From positions 1-10,684 of the forward strand of contig JBJEPU010000113.1 of NCBI GenBank assembly GCA_051881395.1: a stretch of DNA of 10,684 nt, given 5' to 3'. Position numbers and translations under genes: made by a program. This document shows positions 1 through 6,480 of this stretch, one piece after another (the stretch's first letter is position 1; each line of letters opens with the position of its first letter). The notes below the pieces were generated by a model that was given only the letters and a program-made list of their open reading frames with translations, ran no database searches and was not told where the DNA came from. The stretch comes from Fimenecus sp051881395. Lineage in GTDB: Bacteria > Bacillota > Clostridia > Oscillospirales > Acutalibacteraceae.

Positions 1-804
1 TATTTTTATTTTATGGATTCCGATGATATTGCTGAGCCGACCATGCTTGCCGATATGGTCGCGGCGGCGGAGGAAAACCGTGCGCAGTTGGTGGTTTCCG
101 GTTATTATATTGATACCTATTATTCCGATACGGAAAAATATACGCAGGAGCAGGGCGTAGACGGTAAGGTTTATGTTTCTCAACGGGAATTTCGCGAGGA
201 TGCATACCGGCTGTTTGACCAAAACCTATTGTATACACCGTGGAATAAATTGTATTCGGGAGAGTATATCCGTGACAATAAACTGTATTTTCCAAATACG
301 TTTTGGGATGATTTTCCTTTTAATTTAAGTGTTCTGCGTGATGTAGAGCGCGTGGTAGTCATTCCCGGGAAATACTATCACTTTATTCGTAAGCGCGCCG
401 AGTCTGAAACGACCAAATATCGCAGCGATATGTATGCAAAGCGCGAGGAAGAACACGGTTGGATGGTTGACCTATACCGCCACTGGGGCGTGGATGACGA
501 AAACAGCCGTGAGTTCTTGGCACGCCGTTATATTGAGCGCGTCATCGGCTGTGTGGAGAATGTGACGAATAAAAGTTGTACCATGTCTGCGAAAGAGAAA
601 AAAGCCGAAATTCGCAAAATTATCTCTAATGAAAAGGTGAAGGCGTTGTTGCCGGTTATGCGTGCGCAATCCGCTTATATGAAGCTGATGCTGATTCCGA
701 TTCACATGCAAAGCGTATCGCTGACCTATTTGGAAGGATGTGTGATTTCCAAGGTGAAATCCGGTAATGTGAAGCTGTTTGCCTCCTTAAAGGCAAAGCG
801 GTAA
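1..804 (+). CDS. GT2 family glycosyltransferase, 5'-truncated by window edge
   Basis: The C-terminal 267 residues of a family 2 (GT-A fold) glycosyltransferase. The reading frame is open from base 1; the ATG at 13 is internal, since the four codons before it and those after read YFYFMDSDD, the metal/nucleotide-sugar binding D-x-D strand, which normally sits about 90 residues into the protein. The N-terminal nucleotide-binding half is therefore outside the window. Further on are PWNKLY (roughly visible residues 78-83) and FWDDFPFN, with D103-D104 where relatives carry the catalytic-base E-D pair, then a helical C-terminal domain rich in K/R. It should transfer a sugar from a nucleotide sugar to a lipid-linked acceptor at the cytoplasmic membrane face. 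Sugar and linkage cannot be read from sequence. The next gene starts 11 bases after the stop and shares the same architecture, so the two look like tandem paralogues. Confidence 0.9.
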   Translation, partial: YFYFMDSDDIAEPTMLADMVAAAEENRAQLVVSGYYIDTYYSDTEKYTQEQGVDGKVYVSQREFREDAYRLFDQNLLYTPWNKLYSGEYIRDNKLYFPNTFWDDFPFNLSVLRDVERVVVIPGKYYHFIRKRAESETTKYRSDMYAKREEEHGWMVDLYRHWGVDDENSREFLARRYIERVIGCVENVTNKSCTMSAKEKKAEIRKIISNEKVKALLPVMRAQSAYMKLMLIPIHMQSVSLTYLEGCVISKVKSGNVKLFASLKAKR

Positions 805-815
805 AGGGGTGCATT

Positions 816-1892
816 ATGCAAGAAAAACCTTTTTTCAGCGTGATTATGCCGGTTTATAATGTAGAAAACTATTTGGAATCGGCTGTGAACAGTGTTCTCC
901 AACAAACCTTTTCCGATTTTGAACTGATATTGGTGGACGATTGTTCGCCGGATGGCTCTGCGGTCATTTGTGACCGATTTGCGGCGTTAGATACGCGCGT
1001 GCAAGTGTTACACTTGTCTGAAAATGTCGGGCTGAGTTATGCGCGAAATGCAGGGCTTTCCAAGGCAGCCGGTACTTATGTTAGTTTTATGGACTCGGAC
1101 GACACGATTGAACCAACTGTTTTGCAAGAGGTGTATGCATCTTTGGAAGCAAATGATGCAGACATGGTTGTATTCGGTTTAAAAGAAGATTACTGTGATG
1201 CGGACGGCACGGTGCAGAATTCATTTTCCGTTGGGTATGATGTGTCGTTATTTTGCAAAACGCGTGATGAAGTACAAGAGGAAGTTATCCATTTAGAGCA
1301 AAAAACATTGCTTGGCTACGCATGGAACAAATTCTATCGCTTGGAAAACATACGTACACAGAGACTGGTATTTCAGAAAATTACGTTGATTGAAGATATT
1401 TTATTTAATATTGATTTTGTTAAAACGGCTGAAAAAATCAACGTTTTGAATAGCACACCATACCATTATATGAAACGGTTGGACGGTAGTTTGACCGCTA
1501 AGTTTGTGTCGGATTATTTTCCGTTGCATTGTCAGCGTGTACAGGCTCTTTTGGATTTATATATTGATTGGAATAAAGATACCGACGAAGTCCGTAGGAT
1601 TTTGGCTGATATTTATGCGCGGTATATTTTTTCCGCTCTGCAACGAAATTGTGACAAGCGTGCGCAAATGTCTTTTTCCGCGCGTCGAAATTTTTTGAAG
1701 CAGTTGTATTCGCAGGATGCATTATATAAAGAACTGTTACCGTCTTTTTACGGTAACAGTACGATTGTCCGTGTATTTGTCTCGCTTTTAAGAAAGCAAA
1801 GTATATCCGGCTGTTTATTGCTCGGTCGAATCATATACATTGTAAAAAAATATTTTCCGCAGATTTTTTCAAAAGCAAAGCAAAATCGGTGA
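816..1892 (+). CDS. GT2 family glycosyltransferase
   Basis: A complete 358-residue GT2 enzyme. The N-terminal GT-A domain shows FSVIMPVYNVENYL (residues 7-20), VDDCSPDGS (40-48), the acceptor-loop sequence NVGLSYARNAG (70-80), and the D-x-D motif MDSDD (92-96). A second block has YAWNKFY followed by LIEDILFN with the probable catalytic base pair E193-D194. The last 130 or so residues are a helical, basic tail with a hydrophobic stretch near the end (GCLLLGRIIYIV), which could sit against the membrane; no true transmembrane helix is clear. The start ATG has an AAAGGGG site 6 bases upstream, overlapping the stop of the previous gene, so translation is probably coupled. Likely role: addition of one sugar to the growing lipid-linked repeat unit. 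Donor sugar is unknown. A perfect 11-bp inverted repeat lies in its 3' part (1733-1760). Confidence 0.93.
   Translation: MQEKPFFSVIMPVYNVENYLESAVNSVLQQTFSDFELILVDDCSPDGSAVICDRFAALDTRVQVLHLSENVGLSYARNAGLSKAAGTYVSFMDSDDTIEPTVLQEVYASLEANDADMVVFGLKEDYCDADGTVQNSFSVGYDVSLFCKTRDEVQEEVIHLEQKTLLGYAWNKFYRLENIRTQRLVFQKITLIEDILFNIDFVKTAEKINVLNSTPYHYMKRLDGSLTAKFVSDYFPLHCQRVQALLDLYIDWNKDTDEVRRILADIYARYIFSALQRNCDKRAQMSFSARRNFLKQLYSQDALYKELLPSFYGNSTIVRVFVSLLRKQSISGCLLLGRIIYIVKKYFPQIFSKAKQNR
1733..1760 (+). repeat. Perfect 11-bp inverted repeat inside a GT2 gene
   Basis: ACTGTTACCGT at 1733-1743 and its exact reverse complement ACGGTAACAGT at 1750-1760, separated by the six bases CTTTTT. In RNA this would form a stable 11-pair hairpin. 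It lies in frame within the second GT2 gene and encodes part of its C-terminal region (around LLPSFYGNS). There is no T-run after the second arm on either strand, so it is not a standard intrinsic terminator. Its function, if any, is unknown. Confidence 0.75.
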
Positions 1893-1910
1893 AAATCCGG
1901 GGGTGAATGT

Positions 1911-3011
1911 ATGAAGCGAGTTCTTATCGGTCCGATTATAGATGGCAAGGCGGGGGGGATTGACCGGTATATCTTAAATTTATTTCATGAATTAAACCAT
2001 CAAAATGCGGAGTTTGATTTTTTCACCAATCGGATTTCAGAGCCTTTGCAGAAAGAATTGAAAAAAAACGACGCTGATTTGTTCCAAACTTCCGGATTTT
2101 CCAATCCGTTCGGACAATACCGAGATTTTAAACGTATTCTATCGCAAAAAAAATATGATACGGTATATTTTAACTTATCTACGGCGCTCGGATTTGTCGG
2201 TCCTTTGGCGGCAAAACGGTGCGGCGTGAAAAAAATTGTAATACACAGCCATGCAACGGGATATGATGCACAAAATCCGTATAAGCGTGCGGTGTTCACA
2301 TTGTTGCATAAAATTTGTCGTATGTTTTTGTATACTTTCGGAACGGATTTTTATGCCTGTTCAAAAAACGCCGGTTTGTGGATGTTTCCCGAAAAAATCG
2401 TAAATAGCAATCAATTTCAGGTTGTATTGAATGCTATTGATACAGATTTATTTGCATATAATCCGGAAACGCGTACGCAACTGCGTACAGAATTGCAGTT
2501 AGAGGATTCGTTTGTGATTGGACACATCGGGAATTTTCTATATCCGAAAAATCACAGCTTTTTGTTGCATGCTTTTGCAAAAGTACACCAAAAAGACCCA
2601 TCGTCACACCTTTTATTGATTGGCGACGGACCTCTTTTAGACAGCGTCCGTATGCAGACAAAAGAACTCGGCGTAGAAGACGCAGTTTTATTTGTCGGCA
2701 GGCGAACGGATGCCAATCTGTATTTGCAGGCCATGGATGTATTTGCATTTCCGTCTGTGTTTGAGGGATTGGGGATGGTTGCGATTGAGGCACAAGCGGC
2801 TGGTCTACCGTGCATTTGCAGTGACCGTATTCCGCCGGAGGCAAAAGCAACCGATTTGTGTTCTTTTTTGCCGATTGATACGCAAACTGCTGCAGAGGAT
2901 TGGGCGAACGCCCTATTGCAAGCGAAAAACACTTTACGCAAAAATCGCAAAGCGGAAATTTCTGCCGCGGGATATGATATAAATGCGCAGGACTTCAAAA
3001 ATTTAGTGTGA
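1911..3011 (+). CDS. GT4 family glycosyltransferase (EpsF-like)
   Basis: A 366-residue GT-B fold, family 4 retaining glycosyltransferase. The N-terminal Rossmann domain opens with VLIGPIIDGKAGGIDRYI, where the GGI turn (residues 15-17) is the usual acceptor/phosphate loop of this family. The C-terminal nucleotide-sugar domain begins near FVIGHIGNFLYPKNH (about 203-217), followed by LLLIGDGPLL and FVGRRTDANLYLQAMDVFAFPSVFEG. The E-x7-E motif is intact, E285 and E293, in FEGLGMVAIEAQAAGLP. Length is normal for the family. It resembles the EpsF/CapM type of exopolysaccharide enzymes, but the donor sugar cannot be assigned. The start has a G-rich ribosome binding site (GGGGGTGA, 1899-1906) and lies 18 bases after the previous stop. 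As the only GT4 among GT2 enzymes, it would supply a retaining (commonly alpha) linkage in the repeat unit; that is family knowledge, not shown here. Confidence 0.93.
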   Translation: MKRVLIGPIIDGKAGGIDRYILNLFHELNHQNAEFDFFTNRISEPLQKELKKNDADLFQTSGFSNPFGQYRDFKRILSQKKYDTVYFNLSTALGFVGPLAAKRCGVKKIVIHSHATGYDAQNPYKRAVFTLLHKICRMFLYTFGTDFYACSKNAGLWMFPEKIVNSNQFQVVLNAIDTDLFAYNPETRTQLRTELQLEDSFVIGHIGNFLYPKNHSFLLHAFAKVHQKDPSSHLLLIGDGPLLDSVRMQTKELGVEDAVLFVGRRTDANLYLQAMDVFAFPSVFEGLGMVAIEAQAAGLPCICSDRIPPEAKATDLCSFLPIDTQTAAEDWANALLQAKNTLRKNRKAEISAAGYDINAQDFKNLV

Positions 3012-3021
3012 GGAAAGAAAA

Positions 3022-4440
3022 ATGGTAAAAAAAATTTCCAATTGGTTTGTGGATATAACTTGGTTTAAATGCATATATTTTTTGTTGGTTTTATTGTCTT
3101 TTAACAGCCTTTTTGCTTTGACAAAGGGACTATCTGTGTTTTCCTATGCAGTTGCGGCCTTGGGTGCGGTTGTTTTCCTATATCGGTTTGTACACTTGAA
3201 ACAATTTTCAAAAACCCGCGGTATTCTTTGGCTGGTTTTGTTTTGCGGCAGTTATTGCTTATCCGCATTGTTTACTCGTGCATATGGATTGACTGAAAAT
3301 ATTCAGGCCATGGTTTGGATGGTTATACAGTTTTTCATTGTGTATACATATGACAATGACCGACCGATTGAAAAAGACAAACGGGAAATCCGTGTGCTTG
3401 GATGGTTCTTTTTGGCGTATACATGTTTAATGGCAGCTGCGGCAATCGTTATGCTGATTGGGGATTATAACAACTATCGTGAAGTTGGTGAAACGGCTGT
3501 GATTACCGGTTTCGTTTGGAACCGTCTTTGGGGGTTATATACCGACCCGAACTACGGCGCTGTGTTTTCCATTATCTCCATAGTTTTGTCTGTGATGTTC
3601 TTTAAGGGTTCCAAGAAAGGTGTGCGGTTTTTTCTAATTGTAAACTGCGTGCTTGAATTTTTGTATATCACATTTTCGGATTCGAGAACGGGAATGGTGG
3701 CTCTGTTGGTTACCGTTGCCGCAGCAACATACCTGTTTGGTTTACGGTGGAAAAAAATCGAAGACAAAAAAACTGTATATCGCGGTGCGGTTTCTTTTGT
3801 GCTAGCGTTGCTTTTGGCTCTTTCGTCCATAGGCGTTTTGAAAGTGGTGCAGATGGGCGGCAATGCTCTAAAAACTTGGCAATATGAGCGTGAAATCAAA
3901 AACGGCGAATATACCGAGTCCGAAATCCCGGAAATTATCATCGGTCGAACGGATTCGGATATCAACAATGATGTCAGCAACCGTCGCTTTGCGATTTGGC
4001 AAAGTGGGTTGGAAATTTTCAAAACCAGCCCGGTATTGGGGATTACTTTCCGTAATTATGTGCCGTATGCGGAGGAACATTTGCCGGAAACCTATATTGT
4101 CAACAATGATTCCGGTAAGTTTGCAAGTATGCACAATAGTTTTGTGGATATTTTGGTCAGCCAAGGTATTTTGGGTATATTCTTGTTGCTTTGCTTCATT
4201 GCTTCGGTTTTAACGGTGATTTTCCGTTATTTCTTCAAGGTCAAAGGGCAAGAATACAAATACAATACTTTTCTGTTGCTATGCTTTTTACCCGTATTTG
4301 TGTCCATGATGTTCTATTCCGAGACATTCTATATGAATACGGGCGGGGCGTTCCTGTTTTGGTCTTTCTTAGGCTATTTGATGCATTCCCTCAACCAAGC
4401 ACACGCAAAATTGCTGTTTGATAAAACACATAAGGAGTAA
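3022..4440 (+). CDS. O-antigen polymerase/ligase family membrane protein (Wzy-like)
   Basis: A 472-residue polytopic membrane protein with about 11-12 hydrophobic segments by eye, the first at residues 15-33 and the last near 440-455. It has the layout of the Wzy_C / O-antigen ligase family: a transmembrane helix ending in FSDSRTGMVALL (S221, R222, G224), then a long hydrophilic loop, about 281-370, carrying GRTDSDINNDVSNRRFAIWQ and LGITFRNYVPY, closed by MHNSFVDILVSQGILGI (H371, N372). Arginines in the loop and the H-N-S motif are typical of this family. It probably polymerises undecaprenyl-linked repeat units, or moves a finished glycan to another acceptor, on the outer membrane face. Sequence alone does not separate polymerase from ligase; polymerase is favoured because it sits among glycosyltransferases. 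AGGAAAG at 3011-3017 is the ribosome binding site, sharing a base with the preceding stop codon. Confidence 0.87.
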   Translation: MVKKISNWFVDITWFKCIYFLLVLLSFNSLFALTKGLSVFSYAVAALGAVVFLYRFVHLKQFSKTRGILWLVLFCGSYCLSALFTRAYGLTENIQAMVWMVIQFFIVYTYDNDRPIEKDKREIRVLGWFFLAYTCLMAAAAIVMLIGDYNNYREVGETAVITGFVWNRLWGLYTDPNYGAVFSIISIVLSVMFFKGSKKGVRFFLIVNCVLEFLYITFSDSRTGMVALLVTVAAATYLFGLRWKKIEDKKTVYRGAVSFVLALLLALSSIGVLKVVQMGGNALKTWQYEREIKNGEYTESEIPEIIIGRTDSDINNDVSNRRFAIWQSGLEIFKTSPVLGITFRNYVPYAEEHLPETYIVNNDSGKFASMHNSFVDILVSQGILGIFLLLCFIASVLTVIFRYFFKVKGQEYKYNTFLLLCFLPVFVSMMFYSETFYMNTGGAFLFWSFLGYLMHSLNQAHAKLLFDKTHKE

Positions 4441-4445
4441 TTTCT

Positions 4446-5444
4446 ATGCCGAAAGTCAGCGTAATTGTACCCGTCTATAATGTTGCGGCATATTTGCCGA
4501 AGTGCGTTGCATCGATTCAAAACCAAACCGAAAGGGATATTGAAATTATTTTGGTAGATGACGGTTCTACGGATGACAGCGGCGACATTTGCGAAAACTA
4601 TGCACAAAATGATGCGCGTATTAAGGTGTTGCATCAGGAAAACGGCGGACTTAGTGAAGCCAGAAATACAGGTATACATGCGGCAACAGCGGAGTATTTG
4701 CTTTTCATTGATTCGGATGATTATGTAGATACGGATTTGGTTGAAACGGTTTACACCCATGCTGAAAGAACCGACGCGGATATTGTGGCCTACGGTTATC
4801 AAAAGGTGACGGAATCCGGAGAGGTCAGCTATACCTATAATTTACCTGAACAACTTACAGAAAGCGCCGTTCGCTTGGAGGATATGCCAGACCTTCTTTT
4901 CATGACGCCGTCCGCTTGCAACAAACTGTTCCGCAAGGCTCTTTTTTCACAGATTAAATTTCCGCCGAGGGTTTGGTATGAAGACTTACGAACCATTCCG
5001 AAGCTATATCCGCAAGCTGGTAAAATAGCTTGTTTAAAAGCGTATTATCCGTATAAATATCTTACTCGTGCGCATTCCATTATGACAAGCGGCAATATTG
5101 AAAAAACAAAAAATGACCGTATCGCGGCAGTCGATTCTGTGTTTTCGTTTTATAAAGAGGCAGAGCTTTACGAAAAATATCAAACACAGTTGGATTGGAT
5201 GTATTTCTTCCACGGCTATTTTTTGCCTTGCCGTGAAATTATGAATTTTTCAGGAGAAACCGTGCCGGCGATGCGTGCGCTGAAAGCCAATCTTGCGGAA
5301 AAAGTTCCTGACTTTATTCCGCAAAACAGTCCGTATTTTTCGACTTTGACAAAGCGCGAGCAGTTAATTTTTTCGTTGCTGTACGGTGAGCATTATACTT
5401 TGCTCAAACTATTCGTTTTTGTAAATCAAAAATTAAAGAAATAA
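4446..5444 (+). CDS. GT2 family glycosyltransferase (EpsJ/CpsI-like)
   Basis: A complete 332-residue GT2 enzyme with canonical motifs: VSVIVPVYNVAAYL (4-17), VDDGSTDDS (37-45), QENGGLSEARNTG (64-76), the D-x-D strand FIDSDD (87-92), then SACNKLFRKALF and WYEDLRTIPKLY with E179-D180 as the probable catalytic base region. The C-terminal third is helical and lacks a clear membrane span. Such enzymes usually add Gal, Glc, GalNAc or a related sugar to a lipid-linked oligosaccharide in the cytoplasm; the exact sugar is not readable. The AAGGAG ribosome binding site (4432-4437) lies within the last codons of the Wzy-like gene and the start is only 5 bases past its stop, indicating tight co-translation. 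Unlike the first two GT2 genes, it has the common ED motif and a shorter tail, so it is not part of that tandem pair. Confidence 0.94.
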   Translation: MPKVSVIVPVYNVAAYLPKCVASIQNQTERDIEIILVDDGSTDDSGDICENYAQNDARIKVLHQENGGLSEARNTGIHAATAEYLLFIDSDDYVDTDLVETVYTHAERTDADIVAYGYQKVTESGEVSYTYNLPEQLTESAVRLEDMPDLLFMTPSACNKLFRKALFSQIKFPPRVWYEDLRTIPKLYPQAGKIACLKAYYPYKYLTRAHSIMTSGNIEKTKNDRIAAVDSVFSFYKEAELYEKYQTQLDWMYFFHGYFLPCREIMNFSGETVPAMRALKANLAEKVPDFIPQNSPYFSTLTKREQLIFSLLYGEHYTLLKLFVFVNQKLKK

Positions 5445-5457
5445 ATGAGGTATTTCG

Positions 5458-6459
5458 ATGGAAAAGGTTATCACAATCACAATTCCGTCTTATAATGTTG
5501 AAAAATTCTTGGAGAATACGCTGAATTCTTTTGTGATAGACCGTGTATTACAAGATATTGAAGTTTTGGTTGTCGATGATGGCTCAAAAGACCGTACAGC
5601 GGAAATTGCACAGCAGTATGCCGAAGAATATCCGGATACATTCCGCGTGATTTCCAAAGAAAACGGCGGCCACGGGTCTACAATCAATGTCGGCATTGAA
5701 GAGGCTCGCGGCAAATACTTCAAAGTGGTTGACGGCGACGATTGGGTAGATACGGAAGGCTTTGTCACTCTTGTAAACGCATTGAAATCTTGCGATTCCG
5801 ATTTTGTGTTTACGAATTACTATGAATATTATGAGGATGTTTCTGAATCAAAACCGATTACCTTTGATTTCATAGAGCCGAACCATGAATATGCATTTGC
5901 GCAAGTTTGTGAAAAGAAGCTTCTTCCGATGCATGCTTTGGTTATCAAAACAAGCATTTTAAAGGACAACCAAATCCGTCTGGACGAAAAGTGCTTTTAT
6001 GTGGATGTGGAATATGTTTTATTCCCCGTTCCGTTTGTGAAAACCGTAACCTTTTTCGACTGCTATGTGTATATGTATCGTTTGGCGCTCGATACGCAAA
6101 GTGTCAGCATCAAAGGCTTTCAAAAACACAAAGATGACCACACCCGTGTGTGTCTGCATTTGTTGGACTTTGCCCGCGAATATAAAAACCAACCGAATGC
6201 CGTACCGCAGTATGTAAATTACATTGAAACACGCGTTGCGGAGATTGTCAGAACACAAAGCACGATTTATTCCAGCTTCTCGTGGGATGACAAAGCGGTG
6301 ATTGCCGAATTCAAAGATTTTGACGCAAAGGTTAAGGCGGCAAATCCCGATGTATATGTGCGTTCGGGTCAAATCAGCAAAAAACTGATGTTGCTTCGTA
6401 AAACGAATTTCAAATTTTATAAATTTATTCAATTTTTAAGTGAAAAAGCAAATGGGTAA
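5458..6459 (+). CDS. GT2 family glycosyltransferase, divergent clade
   Basis: A complete 333-residue GT2 enzyme. The N-terminal domain has VITITIPSYNVEKFL (4-18), VVDDGSKDRT (38-47), then KENGGHGSTINVGIEEARG (67-85) and VVDGDDWVD, where the D-x-D motif is D92-G-D94-D95 rather than the D-S-D-D of its neighbours. The usual NKLF motif is replaced by LPMHALVIKTSIL, and the catalytic region reads FYVDVEYVLFPVPFV in place of a clear E-D pair. The enzyme is thus GT2 but of a different subgroup from the other three here, and probably uses a different donor or acceptor. It ends in a basic helical tail. The start is set by GAGG (5447-5450), 7 bases upstream of the ATG; the gap from the previous gene is 13 bases. 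Its stop codon lies in the loop of a short hairpin (6450-6467) just before the mannosidase gene. Confidence 0.92.
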   Translation: MEKVITITIPSYNVEKFLENTLNSFVIDRVLQDIEVLVVDDGSKDRTAEIAQQYAEEYPDTFRVISKENGGHGSTINVGIEEARGKYFKVVDGDDWVDTEGFVTLVNALKSCDSDFVFTNYYEYYEDVSESKPITFDFIEPNHEYAFAQVCEKKLLPMHALVIKTSILKDNQIRLDEKCFYVDVEYVLFPVPFVKTVTFFDCYVYMYRLALDTQSVSIKGFQKHKDDHTRVCLHLLDFAREYKNQPNAVPQYVNYIETRVAEIVRTQSTIYSSFSWDDKAVIAEFKDFDAKVKAANPDVYVRSGQISKKLMLLRKTNFKFYKFIQFLSEKANG

Positions 6460-6467
6460 CCCCATTT
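6450..6467 (+). repeat. Short hairpin spanning a stop codon
   Basis: AAATGGG (6450-6456) and CCCATTT (6461-6467) can pair around a four-base loop TAAC whose TAA is the stop codon of the preceding glycosyltransferase. The ribosome binding site of the mannosidase (GAGGACGGG) follows immediately. A terminator is unlikely because only one further T follows the stem. It may affect coupling or mRNA stability, or be chance. Confidence 0.45.
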
Positions 6468-6480
6468 TGAGGACGGGAAA

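Noticed and set aside
13..15. ATG at 13 as start of the first gene
   Set aside because: The codons before it continue the conserved hydrophobic strand leading to the DSDD motif, and the N-terminal half of the GT2 fold is missing, so the gene begins before the window.
1002..1016. Inverted repeat CAAGTG-TTA-CACTTG in the second GT2 gene
   Set aside because: Only six base pairs with a three-base loop; expected by chance in this length of sequence.
2434..2998. Overlapping minus-strand open frames opposite the GT4 gene
   Set aside because: They lie opposite the conserved C-terminal nucleotide-sugar domain and show no family motif; they exist because of codon bias in the real gene.
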